Assembly (NCBI RefSeq): GCF_000177075.1
Contig: NZ_ADEG01000045.1
Span: 62,001 to 126,000, forward strand
DNA: 64,000 bases
Origin: Hoylesella buccalis ATCC 35310
GTDB taxonomy: Bacteria > Bacteroidota > Bacteroidia > Bacteroidales > Bacteroidaceae
Direction of reading: 5' to 3'
Under the pieces are notes generated by a model. That model saw only the letters and a list, made by a program, of their open reading frames with translations. It did not search any database and had not been told where the DNA came from. Made by a program: the position numbers and the translations under genes. This document shows, one piece after another, positions 8,558-18,895 of the stretch (the stretch's first letter is position 1; every line of letters begins with the position of its first letter).

Positions 8558-10039
8558 ATGGCAAAAGAATTAAAAGATTTGACCAAAAGGTCTGAAAACT
8601 ATAGTCAGTGGTATAATGATTTGGTTGTTAAGGCCGATTTGGCTGAACAATCGGCAGTGCGTGGCTGCATGGTCATCAAGCCATACGGCTACGCTATCTG
8701 GGAAAAAATGCAGCAACAGTTGGACAAGATGTTTAAGGAAACAGGCGCACAAAATGCCTATTTCCCTCTTTTAATACCCAAATCATTCCTGAGTCGCGAG
8801 GCTGAACACGTGAAAGGGTTTGCGAAAGAATGCGCGGTTGTTACACACTACCGACTTAAATCATCAGAAACAGGCGACAGTGTGGAAGTAGATCCCGCTG
8901 CAAAACTGGAAGAAGAGCTGATTATTCGCCCTACTTCAGAAACCATTATATGGAATACGTATAAGAACTGGATACAGTCTTGGCGCGACCTGCCATTGAT
9001 GTGCAACCAGTGGTGCAACGTCATGCGCTGGGAAATGCGTACACGTCCATTCCTGAGAACATCAGAATTTTTATGGCAGGAGGGCCACACTGCCCATGCA
9101 ACGCGTGAGGAAGCTGAAGAAGAAGCACAGAAAATGCTCAAGGTATATGCCGACTTTGCAGAACAATGGATGGCCGTTCCCGTGGTGCAAGGCGTGAAAA
9201 GCGAGACCGAACGCTTTGCAGGAGCTCTGGATACATATACCATTGAAGCCATGATGCAAGACGGAAAGGCATTACAGAGCGGAACCAGTCATTTCCTGGG
9301 TCAGAACTTTGCCAAATCATTTGATGTCACCTATTTGAATAAGGAGAACAAACCAGAGTATGTATGGGCGACAAGTTGGGGCGTATCTACACGACTGATT
9401 GGCGCTTTGATCATGACCCACTCTGATGACAATGGCTTGGTGTTGCCTCCAAAGCTCGCCCCCATTCAGGTTGTCATCATTCCTATTGCTAAGAATGAGG
9501 AGCAGCTCAAGGCCATTGCTGATAAGCTGAATCCGTTTATGGATGACTTGAAAAAACTTGGCATCACCGTGAAATACGATGACAGCAACAACAAACGTCC
9601 GGGATTTAAGTTTGCGGATTACGAGTTAAAAGGTGTTCCTGTGCGCCTGGTTATGGGTGGCAGAGATCTTGAAAACAACACGATTGAAGTGATGCGCCGC
9701 GACACTTTGGAGAAAGAAACCATCCCTGTTGAAGGATTGGCCGATTACATCTATAAGCTGCTTGACGACATTCAAGCAAACATTCTGAAGAAAGCCAAAG
9801 ATTATCGTGACGCTCATATTTATGAATGCGATAACTATGACGAGTTTAAGGAGAAGATAAAAGATGGTGGATTCTTCCTTTGCCACTGGGATGGAACCGA
9901 AGAGACCGAGGCTAAGATTAAAGAAGAGACACAAGCAACCATTCGCTGTGTCCCATTTGGCTTTGAACAAACACCAGGTGTAGACATGGTTTCAGGTAAA
10001 CCAGCTAAACATCGTGTCATCATTGCTCGCAGCTATTAA
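8558..10039 (+). CDS. proS: Prolyl-tRNA synthetase, archaeal/eukaryotic type
   Basis: The protein has 493 aa and charges tRNA-Pro. It is the short form without the bacterial editing insertion. Class II motifs are visible: [18 protein letters not shown] (motif 1 region), [16 protein letters not shown] and [18 protein letters not shown] (motif 2), and [18 protein letters not shown] followed by [16 protein letters not shown] (motif 3). A C-terminal anticodon-binding domain ([11 protein letters not shown]) and a last domain ending in Tyr (VIIARSY) follow, as usual for the family. A -7-like TAATTTTG lies about 100 nt upstream (8448-8455). The next gene begins 16 nt after the stop. Confidence 0.96.
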   Translation: MAKELKDLTKRSENYSQWYNDLVVKADLAEQSAVRGCMVIKPYGYAIWEKMQQQLDKMFKETGAQNAYFPLLIPKSFLSREAEHVKGFAKECAVVTHYRLKSSETGDSVEVDPAAKLEEELIIRPTSETIIWNTYKNWIQSWRDLPLMCNQWCNVMRWEMRTRPFLRTSEFLWQEGHTAHATREEAEEEAQKMLKVYADFAEQWMAVPVVQGVKSETERFAGALDTYTIEAMMQDGKALQSGTSHFLGQNFAKSFDVTYLNKENKPEYVWATSWGVSTRLIGALIMTHSDDNGLVLPPKLAPIQVVIIPIAKNEEQLKAIADKLNPFMDDLKKLGITVKYDDSNNKRPGFKFADYELKGVPVRLVMGGRDLENNTIEVMRRDTLEKETIPVEGLADYIYKLLDDIQANILKKAKDYRDAHIYECDNYDEFKEKIKDGGFFLCHWDGTEETEAKIKEETQATIRCVPFGFEQTPGVDMVSGKPAKHRVIIARSY

Positions 10040-10055
10040 TTATAAAACCACAGAC

Positions 10056-11744
10056 ATGGACTGGATAATTGAATTGTTTACCAACAACGAGTCAGTTGCG
10101 CACATTGTTTTACTCTACGCAAGTGTCATCGCTATTGGCGTTTTATTGGGAAAAGTTAAGATAGGTGGCATCTCTTTAGGCGTTACCTTCGTGCTCTTTG
10201 CCGGCATTGTTGCGGGACACATTGGATTCACCGCACCTGTCAGTCTGCTGACATTCATTCAGGATTTTGGTCTGATTCTATTCGTTTTCTGTATTGGATT
10301 ACAAGTTGGTCCTGGCTTTTTTGAAAGTTTCAAACGTGGCGGTGTCACCCTCAACATGCTTACCACAACGGCTGTTTTGCTCAACATCGCCGTGATGTTT
10401 GCCTGTTATTTTATCTTTTTCGACACCTCTGATGTGACCAATCTGCCCATGATGGTAGGAACGCTTTATGGCGCTGTAACCAATACACCAGGCTTGGGAG
10501 CTGCTAACGAGGCACTCACCTCTGTTTTTACAAATGGCAACGTTCCACAAATAGCCAGTGGTTATGCCTGCGCTTATCCTCTTGGCGTGTTGGGTATCAT
10601 CGCTGCAACCATTGCCATACGCTTCATTTGCAAAATTAACTTGAATGAAGAAGAGGACAAACTGATACAAACAGAAGAAGACAATACATCTGTCAAGCCG
10701 TGCCAAATTCGTCTTAGCGTGGACAACACCTACATCGAGGGACGGTCGTTGCATGAGATTTCAGAATTCTTGAATCGAGAATTCATCTGTTCGAGGCTGA
10801 AACACGATGACATCATCCAGATACCAAATGGCGAAACCGTGGTGCACAAAGGCGACGAGATGCTTATCGTATGTGCGGAGGCTGACGCAGAAGTCATCAA
10901 AAGCTTTGGACACGCAGCAGAATTGCCATGGGTTGAAGAAGAAAAGAAACAACCTATGATTTCTAAACGAGTAGTCATTACGAGTCCGTCGATGAACGGA
11001 AAGGTACTTGGCAAGATGCGTTTCTCCAGTGTTTACGGTGTTAACATTACAAGAATCACACGCCAGGGCATCGACTTATTCGCCACTCACGACCTACACT
11101 TACATGTAGGAGACCGCATCATGATGGTAGGTCATGAAGAAAACGTCAATCGCGTAGAACGCATGATGGGCAACTCCATGCGACGCCTCAACGCACCTAA
11201 CATTGCAACCATCTTCATCGGTATCTTTATAGGAATCCTCTTTGGTAGTTTCCCCATTGCCATTCCTGGCATGCCTGTCCCCATGAAACTGGGTCTTGCA
11301 GGCGGTCCGTTGATCATCGCTATCTTGATTGGGCGCTATGGCTATAGAATGAAACTAGTGACTTATACCACAACATCGGCTAACATGATGCTGCGCGAGA
11401 TTGGTTTGGTTCTTTTTTTAGCCAGTGTTGGTATTAAAGCCGGAGATGGATTTGTTAACACTGTTATTCAAGGTGACGGATTGAAATACGTCTACACAGG
11501 CATTCTGATTACCGTCATTCCCATTCTTATTGTCGGCACCATTGCCCGTTTGAAGTTTAAATTCAACTATTTCACCATTATGGGCATGATAGCAGGTACT
11601 TATACCGATCCACCTGCGTTGGCATACGCCAATCAAGTTTGTTCGCATGACGCACCATCAACGGGTTATTCCACTGTTTATCCGTTAAGCATGTTCCTCC
11701 GAATCTTCACAGCTCAGCTCATTGTTTTGTTCTGCTGTGGATGA
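10056..11744 (+). CDS. AspT/YidE-type transporter with RCK-C (TrkA-C) domains
   Basis: The protein has 562 aa from the ATG at 10056; the frame is open to 10014 but that would overlap proS. It has two membrane blocks of about five helices each (residues 15-200 and 395-560) with a shared signature, [19 protein letters not shown] in the first and [17 protein letters not shown] in the second, the internal duplication of the AAEx (2.A.81) family. Between them lie two cytoplasmic RCK-C domains ([19 protein letters not shown] and [19 protein letters not shown]) that usually sense a ligand. The characterised member exchanges aspartate for alanine; the substrate here is unknown. It is probably cotranscribed with proS. 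Confidence 0.85.
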   Translation: MDWIIELFTNNESVAHIVLLYASVIAIGVLLGKVKIGGISLGVTFVLFAGIVAGHIGFTAPVSLLTFIQDFGLILFVFCIGLQVGPGFFESFKRGGVTLNMLTTTAVLLNIAVMFACYFIFFDTSDVTNLPMMVGTLYGAVTNTPGLGAANEALTSVFTNGNVPQIASGYACAYPLGVLGIIAATIAIRFICKINLNEEEDKLIQTEEDNTSVKPCQIRLSVDNTYIEGRSLHEISEFLNREFICSRLKHDDIIQIPNGETVVHKGDEMLIVCAEADAEVIKSFGHAAELPWVEEEKKQPMISKRVVITSPSMNGKVLGKMRFSSVYGVNITRITRQGIDLFATHDLHLHVGDRIMMVGHEENVNRVERMMGNSMRRLNAPNIATIFIGIFIGILFGSFPIAIPGMPVPMKLGLAGGPLIIAILIGRYGYRMKLVTYTTTSANMMLREIGLVLFLASVGIKAGDGFVNTVIQGDGLKYVYTGILITVIPILIVGTIARLKFKFNYFTIMGMIAGTYTDPPALAYANQVCSHDAPSTGYSTVYPLSMFLRIFTAQLIVLFCCG

Positions 11745-11770
11745 TGTAAATTAGGATATTACCGTTTCTA

Positions 11771-11861
11771 AAATTAATTTAGCATATAAGTCAGTCTGCA
11801 AGGTGTAAACTTCATCACCAACAAATCTTTGTACAGAATGATTGATATGCTAAATTAATTT
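11771..11861. repeat. 17-bp perfect inverted repeat spanning 91 nt
   Basis: AAATTAATTTAGCATAT (11771-11787) is the exact reverse complement of 11845-11861. The arms continue imperfectly inward (TCAGTCTG against its partner CAGAATGA). A very long stem just after the transporter gene could end transcription or be a small MITE-like element; no clear target-site duplication is seen. Confidence 0.6.
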
Positions 11862-12040
11862 CACTCGTTTAGCTTAAGTGCTTATGATATGAGCCATCAA
11901 CCTATCATATAGCTTGAGCGTATCAACCAAGAATAACTGAACCAACAGGTGCTTTATACTTCTATTTAATTTGGCTTTTACTACATCACTGCCAAACATT
12001 ATTAATAGAATACAGCACAAATCAATGTCCGCTTTTTTTA

Positions 12041-12387
12041 TCAAAAAGTAGCCCAAAAACGGCACTTAAAAACTTTCAATCTAGAAAAAATCAATAGGCT
12101 TGCAGGAAGCACATCATTCATTATTTTTCCTAAAAATCGATTTCATTGCACAAAAGCAATGAGTTTTTTCTATAAAAGACACCCCTTAATCAATCAAATA
12201 ACATGTTCTTGGATGGTAAAAGCATGCTAGTTGTACGCTAAAGTCAATGTTTTTGAGCCTAAACAGTTTGAAAAACAGTTCATTAAATCTTTGTTTTAAC
12301 AACAACTCATTGAGTAACAGACATATAAACAAATCGCTCATATTTGCCGTATTTGCAATCGCATGTATGCTTGTTTGCAAATACGCC
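12041..12387 (+). repeat. Composite intergenic element B: 22-nt array with head box and tail hairpin
   Basis: This lies in the 1030-nt gap before susC. A head segment of about 58 nt (12041-12098), including CTAGAAAAAAT at 12081-12091, closely matches 27779-27837. Five 22-nt units start at 12151, 12173, 12195, 12217 and 12239, most with a YAAAAGCAATG or TAAAGTCAATG type core. Weaker units may continue to about 12347. The tail inverted repeat pairs CGTATTTGCAA (12348-12358) with TTGCAAATACG (12375-12385). No coding region is supported. Confidence 0.65.
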
Positions 12388-12574
12388 AAAGAATAAAGCT
12401 TTCACTGTCAAAATAATTCAACATAGATACTGATTATTCTTTCATCCAGCCCACAAATGAAAAGCGTTCGCATGAAATCTTCGACAACATGTCTATCGCT
12501 TACTGGCTATGATTGCCTTTCTGCGCTTTGTTTGACAAAAGTCGCTGGAATTTGAGCTTAAAATCAACTATTTA

Positions 12575-12606
12575 TTTCTGTATACCAACTTTTTATCTTA
12601 AATTTG
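12575..12606 (+). promoter_or_regulatory. Promoter of the SusC-SusD-SusE-GH76 locus
   Basis: TTTC (12575-12578), 20 nt, then TAAATTTG (12599-12606) fits the Bacteroidetes consensus with one change in the -33 element. It leaves a leader of about 165 nt before the susC ATG, long enough for post-transcriptional control. No regulator gene lies next to the locus. Confidence 0.5.
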
Positions 12607-12778
12607 CATTCTTCTATTCTAAGACATTTGTGAAAAATGACTTCAGAAAAGCTATTACTAAATGCATAAACTAGATGACGAACTAAACTGGAAATTGATT
12701 TCTAATCAACTTCAAAACAGTGTTGTCAAAAGCATAACAAAAAAATAAGTCTAACAATTTTAATTTAAAAGTAAACAA

Positions 12779-15700
12779 ATGAAAAGCAAACAAGGCAGTA
12801 AGCTGTACTTGTTGTTGAGTGTTTCGCTGTTCTCTATCTCTCCCAGTGCGTATGCAACGGTGGATACAGGACAGGGGAAGAACACCATTGATAAGGCTGT
12901 TCTAAAGAACGAAACACGGCAGTCACTGACCATCAGTGACCTGCAACAAGACAACAATCAGCTTGTAAAAGGAACAATTGTCGATGTGAACGGCGAACCC
13001 ATTATCGGTGCTACCATCAAGGTGGCAGGCAGTAATGAGGGTACCGTGAGCGATATCGATGGTAATTTCCAAATCAATGCATCATTGCAAGGGAAGTTGC
13101 AGATATCCTATGTCGGGTACATCGAGCAGGAAATTAACATTCAAGGGCGTAAAAATCTGCAAATCACCCTAAAGGAAGACAAGAAAATATTAGACGAAGT
13201 GGTGGTCATTGGTTATGGCACCACCACAAGACGCAGCATTACGGGTGCGGTTGACCAGGTGAAAAGCGACATCTTAGAAAACAAGCCTGTGGCTAATGTC
13301 ACACAAGCTTTGCAAGGTGCTGCGCCCAACTTAATCATTCAACGTAAGAGCTATAACCCCAATGGGGAGAACACCAACCTAAATGTGCGTGGTATCAGCA
13401 CCACCAACAGCAACTCTCCCCTGATTGTCATCGATGGATTGGTGACCAATGAAGGTAGCTTGAATGACCTGAACCCTAATGACATTGAGAACATCTCCAT
13501 CTTAAAAGATGCTGGTGCCGCTGCCATCTATGGATCTCGTTCATCCAATGGTGTCATCCTGGTAACCACTAAGAAGGGACGCGTTAATGAGCCTACGCGT
13601 GTTCGATTGAACACTGCAGTGGGATGGGAAGACCCTGACATTCTGTTTACGCCTGTAAAAGGTTACCAAAATGCAACGCTAAAGAATCTGGCATTGACCA
13701 ACTCGGGCATGACTCCAGAGTTCACTCCTGCACAGATTCGTGACCTGTACGAACACAGAGATGAGGAAAACTGGTTCATGAATCAAATCTTCCGTACAGC
13801 CTTGCAGCAGAGCCATAACTTAAGTGTTTCAGGTGGTAGTCAGAAAACCACTTACATGGTAAGTCTGGGTTACTACGATCAGGAAAGCAACTATGTGGGG
13901 AATGATGCTTTTGGCATACAACGCTATAACTTACGTTCGAACATTACGACCGAAGTTGGACGCTTCAAGATTCAGGCCTTGCTGGCCTTTACGCGCAACA
14001 ATAGCGTGTCGACTACCGGTGGAAGCTTGGAAATTGATGCTACGCGTGTTCCTCCTTACTATTATAACCAGCTGAAATCTAATGGAAAATATTTGCTCAA
14101 CAGCTATCTCACCGAGTTTACTCCATTGGGTAACCTTGAGGCTGGAGGAACCAACAAATACCGCAATAACGATTTTGTAGCCAACCTTAATGCCGAATAT
14201 AAAATCATTGACGGATTGAAACTACGTGGCGTTTTTGGCGTTGACGTTGCTGGGCAATCGCGTTATACCCGCACATTGAGGGTACCTTATTATTATAGTG
14301 CCGACCAGGAGAAGCCATCGCGTTACGGTAATGATAAGAACTATACTGAAAACTGGAATTATGATTCGTATATGATTAACACGCAGTTGTTGCTCGATTA
14401 TAACAAAAGTTTCGGAAACAACAATGTAAGTGCTTTGTTGGGTGTTACCAATGAGTCGGAGACAGGTCGCGGAAACCAAGTCAGAATAGACTATGCCAAT
14501 GCCGATCTGGGTACATCTGCCAGTGACAAGGCAGAGATTACAACCAGTAATGGTTCTCATGTCTTCCCGGAAGATATGAGGAGAACCAGTATTACATCCG
14601 TATTGGGCCGCCTGGCTTATAACTATCGTGAACGTTATTATGCTGAGATTAACTTCAGATACGACGGCTCTTCCAAGTTCGCCAAAGACTATCGTTGGGG
14701 ATTTTTCCCATCACTATCCTTGGGATGGAGAATCTCTGATGAACAATGGATGAAGAACTATCAAGAGCATGTGGGCGACTTGAAGGTTCGAGGATCTTAT
14801 GGTGTCCTGGGAAACCAAACCATCGGGATTTATGACCGATACACCATTTACAACATGTTCAATAACACCTATGCTTACAACAACAAAGAAGTAACCGGAG
14901 CGGGCTTTGTGCTTGGTACCGATAAGCTGAAATGGGAACGGACAAGAACCTTCAATGTAGGTTTTGATGCCACATTCTTCAAAAACAACTTGACGGTTTC
15001 TTTCGATTACTTCAACAAGCGTACGGTTGACATCTTGATGAAGCCAGTTGTTCCTTCTGTATACGGAACCGTCCAAAACATGGATAATCTTGGTGAGGTC
15101 AGCAACCGCGGATGGGAGCTGGCACTGAACTACAGATTGCAGTCAGGTGATTTCGTTCATAACTTCATGGCAAACATTGGAGACAACTTCAATAAGTTGG
15201 AAAAGTTTCCTAATGAAGAACAGATTACACAGGCCGACGAGATTTATATTCTTAAGCGTGTAGGTGTACCTTTGGGCTCATATTATGGATACCGCACTGA
15301 CGGTTTCTTCAAAAGTTATGAAGAGATAGAAGCCTCTGCCCTACCCGTGGGTTTAACCGTTCAGCCCGGTGATAATAAATATGTAGACCGCAACAACGAT
15401 GGTATCATCGACCCTAAAGACCGATTCATACTGGGTAATGCATTTCCACGCTACACATTCGGTTTCAACTACGCTGTTGCCTGGAAAGGATTAGACTTCA
15501 GCCTTTTTGCACAAGGTGTAGGCAAGCGTGACATGGTTGTACGTGGAGAATTGCTCGAACCCTTCCACTCTAATTACTCGTATGTGATTTTCAAACACCA
15601 GCTTGATTATTGGACTCCAACCCATACAGATGCAAAATATCCTCGGTTGAGCGCACCGGGTTCTACCTCTACAGCCAATAATTTCCGTTTGGGATCAGAC

Positions 15701-15964
15701 ATGTACTTGCTTAATGGTGCCTACCTTCGTTTGAAAAACATCACACTAGGTTACACATTGCCTAAGGCTTGGACAGATAAGATGTCAATGCAGAAGCTAA
15801 GAGTGTATGTCACAGGGCAAAATCTGTTTACGTTCAGTAGCTGTTCATTCATCGACCCAGAGTCTTCTGAGTTCAACAACCAGATGAGAAATGGCGGTGC
15901 GAATAGCGGGCGCAACTACCCTACGCTGAAGTATTATGGTTTTGGTTTAGACATTGAATTCTAA
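12779..15964 (+). CDS. susC: SusC/RagA-type TonB-dependent outer-membrane transporter
   Basis: The protein has 1061 aa and imports glycans captured at the surface with its SusD partner. A signal peptide (about residues 1-27) precedes a carboxypeptidase-regulatory-like domain (VKGTIVDVNGEPIIGATIKV, residues about 61-140). Then come the TonB box region (KILDEVVVIGYG) and the plug with the SusC signature (NLNVRGIST, LIVIDGL, SILKDAGAAAIYGSRSSNGVI). The rest is a 22-strand barrel ending in the aromatic-rich strand YYGFGLDIEF. It is first in a tight gene set followed 15 nt later by susD. The substrate, probably alpha-mannan, is inferred from the GH76 gene. Confidence 0.95.
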   Translation: MKSKQGSKLYLLLSVSLFSISPSAYATVDTGQGKNTIDKAVLKNETRQSLTISDLQQDNNQLVKGTIVDVNGEPIIGATIKVAGSNEGTVSDIDGNFQINASLQGKLQISYVGYIEQEINIQGRKNLQITLKEDKKILDEVVVIGYGTTTRRSITGAVDQVKSDILENKPVANVTQALQGAAPNLIIQRKSYNPNGENTNLNVRGISTTNSNSPLIVIDGLVTNEGSLNDLNPNDIENISILKDAGAAAIYGSRSSNGVILVTTKKGRVNEPTRVRLNTAVGWEDPDILFTPVKGYQNATLKNLALTNSGMTPEFTPAQIRDLYEHRDEENWFMNQIFRTALQQSHNLSVSGGSQKTTYMVSLGYYDQESNYVGNDAFGIQRYNLRSNITTEVGRFKIQALLAFTRNNSVSTTGGSLEIDATRVPPYYYNQLKSNGKYLLNSYLTEFTPLGNLEAGGTNKYRNNDFVANLNAEYKIIDGLKLRGVFGVDVAGQSRYTRTLRVPYYYSADQEKPSRYGNDKNYTENWNYDSYMINTQLLLDYNKSFGNNNVSALLGVTNESETGRGNQVRIDYANADLGTSASDKAEITTSNGSHVFPEDMRRTSITSVLGRLAYNYRERYYAEINFRYDGSSKFAKDYRWGFFPSLSLGWRISDEQWMKNYQEHVGDLKVRGSYGVLGNQTIGIYDRYTIYNMFNNTYAYNNKEVTGAGFVLGTDKLKWERTRTFNVGFDATFFKNNLTVSFDYFNKRTVDILMKPVVPSVYGTVQNMDNLGEVSNRGWELALNYRLQSGDFVHNFMANIGDNFNKLEKFPNEEQITQADEIYILKRVGVPLGSYYGYRTDGFFKSYEEIEASALPVGLTVQPGDNKYVDRNNDGIIDPKDRFILGNAFPRYTFGFNYAVAWKGLDFSLFAQGVGKRDMVVRGELLEPFHSNYSYVIFKHQLDYWTPTHTDAKYPRLSAPGSTSTANNFRLGSDMYLLNGAYLRLKNITLGYTLPKAWTDKMSMQKLRVYVTGQNLFTFSSCSFIDPESSEFNNQMRNGGANSGRNYPTLKYYGFGLDIEF

Positions 15965-15979
15965 TTTGGAGGAACGAAA

Positions 15980-17593
15980 ATGAAGAAAATAAAATATTTG
16001 ATAACATGCTTTATAGCTGTATTCATACTGGCTGGTTGCAACGGAATGGACAACGAGCCAACGAACAGCTACACTAACAAATCCTTCTGGACATCAATCG
16101 ATAAGGCACAGTACATGCTGAATATGGCATACAACCAGTTGTACAGTGCCGGAAAAATGTGGCAAGACGAAGCTTTGAGCGACAATGTGTTCCAAGGACG
16201 TGGATTCACTGACCAACGAACCATTCGCAATGGTATCGCTGACCCAGCCACATCCATCTTTGCCAACGAGTGGAGTAATCTCTATGGAGGTATTAAGACC
16301 ACACATGTCATCTTGGAAAATATCGATAACCTGGATGCAACAGAAGCTGTGAAGAACAACATGAAGGCACAAGCCCGATTCATCCGTGCATCACTCTTCT
16401 TCCGTCTAACTAACTTCTATGGTGACATTCCATTTTTCACCAAGGACATCACACTGGAAGAAGCGAATACGATTAGTCGCACACCACGTACAAAAGTCAT
16501 CGAATTCATTCATCAAGAACTGGACGACATCATGCAGTACTTGCCCACCCGTGACCAACTATCTGTAGAGGAAAATGGCAAAATCACCCAGGCAGCCGCA
16601 TTGATGCTCCAAGCACGTGTCTACCTTTATGACAACGACTGGGCCAATGTAGAAAAGTATACCGGACAGATTATGGATGGAAGTCATGGAACTTACAAAT
16701 TGTTCCCTAGCTTCAGTGGATTGTTTGAAAGTGAGAATGAATACAACTCAGAGGTCATTATGGACTGTGCATATGTTCCCTCTACCCGCACATGGGGTGA
16801 GATGAACGACATGGCTCCACTTTCTAAAGATGCTCGCGTCATCTCCACGGCTCCGACACAAGAACTGGTAGACAACTTCATTACACTCGATGGAGACCCT
16901 ATCAGCAGTTCTAAGACCTACAACGAGGCTCGTCCTTATGTCAATCGTGACCCCCGTCTCACCGGAACCGTTATCTACGATGGGTACGACTGGAGTGGAA
17001 ATATCAAGGATGGCTCTGTTGGTGAGATTATCTACACCAATCCTAAGAAGAACACACCCGATGGATACAAAGGACTCACGGGCAACTCTTCGGCAACAGG
17101 CTACTATGTTCGAAAATACTATGACAAGCATCATGAAGCAGGTATGGCATCAGGTTTAAACATCATCACCATGCGTTATGCCGACGTACTATTGATGTAT
17201 GCAGAAGCCATGAATGAACAAGGAAAGATGACAGCCGAGGTTTGGAACAAAACTATTCGTCCCATCCGCGAACGTGCCGGCTTTACAAAGCCAAAAGCTC
17301 TTAACTTCCCAGCAGAACAGTCACAGACAGAAATGCGCCAGACGCTGCGCATAGAACGTCGTTCAGAGCTTGCTTTAGAAGGCTTAAGATGGTTTGACAT
17401 CAAACGATGGAAGGCCGGAACCGAATATCTCAATGGGTACATGCATGGTGCCAGATACGGAACCAACAACACCTACATTCGTTTGGACAATTATCAGTTC
17501 CTCGATGCGCGTGACTACCTATGGTCTGTGCCTCAGTCGCAAATGGACATCAATCCAAACTTGAAGCCAAATAACCCCGGATATGCTAACTAA
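15980..17593 (+). CDS. susD: SusD/RagB-type glycan-binding lipoprotein
   Basis: The protein has 537 aa and forms the lid over the SusC barrel that captures oligosaccharide. The lipobox ILAGC places the lipid on Cys20. A SusD-like N-terminal TPR domain (residues about 25-230; AQYMLNMAYNQLY, KAQARFIRASLFFRLTNFYGDIPF) is followed by the RagB/SusD C-terminal domain (MRYADVLLMYAEAMNE, LRIERRSELALEGLRWFDIKRW). Unusually for this phylum a Shine-Dalgarno-like GGAGG lies at 15968-15972, 7 nt before the ATG, which supports the start. It sits between susC and the susE-like gene. Confidence 0.95.
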   Translation: MKKIKYLITCFIAVFILAGCNGMDNEPTNSYTNKSFWTSIDKAQYMLNMAYNQLYSAGKMWQDEALSDNVFQGRGFTDQRTIRNGIADPATSIFANEWSNLYGGIKTTHVILENIDNLDATEAVKNNMKAQARFIRASLFFRLTNFYGDIPFFTKDITLEEANTISRTPRTKVIEFIHQELDDIMQYLPTRDQLSVEENGKITQAAALMLQARVYLYDNDWANVEKYTGQIMDGSHGTYKLFPSFSGLFESENEYNSEVIMDCAYVPSTRTWGEMNDMAPLSKDARVISTAPTQELVDNFITLDGDPISSSKTYNEARPYVNRDPRLTGTVIYDGYDWSGNIKDGSVGEIIYTNPKKNTPDGYKGLTGNSSATGYYVRKYYDKHHEAGMASGLNIITMRYADVLLMYAEAMNEQGKMTAEVWNKTIRPIRERAGFTKPKALNFPAEQSQTEMRQTLRIERRSELALEGLRWFDIKRWKAGTEYLNGYMHGARYGTNNTYIRLDNYQFLDARDYLWSVPQSQMDINPNLKPNNPGYAN

Positions 17594-17624
17594 TAACAAG
17601 AATAAAGATAATACATACAAAATT

Positions 17625-18785
17625 ATGAAAACAAAAATATTTTCATCCCTGCTGATGATTAGTGCCCTTTTTCTTGGCACGTCATGCACAGAAGACATGG
17701 AGTATAAAGATGTAAACGTTACAGCTGTCAAACAACTCATGTCGCCAAAAGACGGACAGACCGTACAACTGAAAGCTTCTGAAACAGCAACAACCTTCTT
17801 TGAATGGTCTTCCGCCTTGGCCGAAGACGGTAACACACCACTGTACGAAGTGTTGTTCGCCAAAGAGGATGGCGATTTCTCAACTCCTGTTTACCGCATT
17901 ACTTCTGACAACAACGGCTCTCGCAATTATGCAACCATCAGTCACAAGAACCTTGACAAGATTGCATCGCTGGCTGGATTGGGAAGTGGTGAAACTGGAA
18001 CCTTGAAGTGGACAGTTGTATCATCACGTGGCATCAATCAGGTAACCAGCACAGAAGTGCGCACCATTAAGATAACTCGTCTGTTGGGTTTTGCAGAAAT
18101 TCCTACTCAACTGTTCATCACCGGAGAAGGTTCTGAAGGGCACAACGACGTGAACAAGGCATTGGCATTCTCGGCACCGAAGAGTGGTGAATTCGAGATT
18201 TTCACCAAATTGGAAGCCGGAAAGCCCTATTATTTTATTGACAACAAGAAAGATGAACCCCGAAAATTCTTCATTGACGGCGCTACTCTGAAAGAGAGCA
18301 ATGCTACATTGGGTACGGCTACAGTAGCCGAAACGGGTGTGTATCGCATCAATCTCGACTTCTCTATCGCAACAGCTAAGCTATCAAAGGTAGAGAGTGT
18401 AGGCTTCTTCTTCAGTCCTAAGAATACTGTAACCATACCTCTGGCATACCAATGCAACGGAACATGGATCGGTTCGGGGGCTACACCGTTCAAACAAGAA
18501 GGTTGGGGACGTGATCAACGTTACAAATTTGAAATGGTGCTCGAGAAAGATGGCGTACGGTCTACTGTCCATTGGGGTCCTACCAACGCCGGACTTGATA
18601 GTGCTCCTGGAGACGCCGAGGCTGATTCATACTACGAAATGAAGGAATACAGACCTTCACAATGGGATCAGAAGTGGAAGCTTCAAGACAAATTTGACAC
18701 GGAGAAGACCGGTAACAAGTCAAAGTTCACATTCTACCTTAATGGCGATGGTGCATACCGTCACACTGTAGAGATAGCAAAATAA
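17625..18785 (+). CDS. SusE/SusF-like surface glycan-binding lipoprotein
   Basis: The protein has 386 aa from the ATG at 17625; an earlier in-frame ATG at 17583 overlaps susD and lacks a signal peptide. The lipobox is GTSC, Cys21. Residues about 25-150 form the SusE-type Ig-like domain (LMSPKDGQTVQLKASETATTF, EWSSALAEDGN, YEVLFAKEDGDF). After it come starch-binding-module-like repeats (TQLFITGEGSEGHNDVNKAL and the later FFFSPKNTVTIPLAYQCNGT region). Such proteins sit on the cell surface and help hold the polysaccharide. The gene starts 31 nt after susD. Ligand identity is not visible from sequence. Confidence 0.85.
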   Translation: MKTKIFSSLLMISALFLGTSCTEDMEYKDVNVTAVKQLMSPKDGQTVQLKASETATTFFEWSSALAEDGNTPLYEVLFAKEDGDFSTPVYRITSDNNGSRNYATISHKNLDKIASLAGLGSGETGTLKWTVVSSRGINQVTSTEVRTIKITRLLGFAEIPTQLFITGEGSEGHNDVNKALAFSAPKSGEFEIFTKLEAGKPYYFIDNKKDEPRKFFIDGATLKESNATLGTATVAETGVYRINLDFSIATAKLSKVESVGFFFSPKNTVTIPLAYQCNGTWIGSGATPFKQEGWGRDQRYKFEMVLEKDGVRSTVHWGPTNAGLDSAPGDAEADSYYEMKEYRPSQWDQKWKLQDKFDTEKTGNKSKFTFYLNGDGAYRHTVEIAK

Positions 18786-18793
18786 TGGAAAGA

Positions 18794-18867
18794 GGTAGAG
18801 GACGAGCTATTACATTGGTTGACATTCAACCAGCCAACTGCACAAGCTGACAGGCTCTTCCTCTACC
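18794..18867 (+). other. Nested hairpin between the susE-like and GH76 genes
   Basis: GGTAGAGGACGAGC (18794-18807) pairs with GCTCTTCCTCTACC (18854-18867) at 13 of 14 positions. The enclosed loop contains a second perfect hairpin, GGTTGA-CAT-TCAACC. There is no T-run, so it is more likely an RNA processing or stability element that separates the levels of transporter and enzyme mRNA than a terminator. Confidence 0.55.
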
Positions 18868-18895
18868 CCACTCATTGATAATAAATAAGCATAAA

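Noticed and set aside
12151..12260. CRISPR array
   Set aside because: The period is only 22 nt with a core of about 10 nt, units are not identical, and no cas genes are near. The same holds for the other arrays.
11874..12389. Short minus-strand frames (63 and 67 aa) between the transporter and susC
   Set aside because: They cover AT-rich and repeat sequence, have no motif or promoter, and start or end inside the repeat element.
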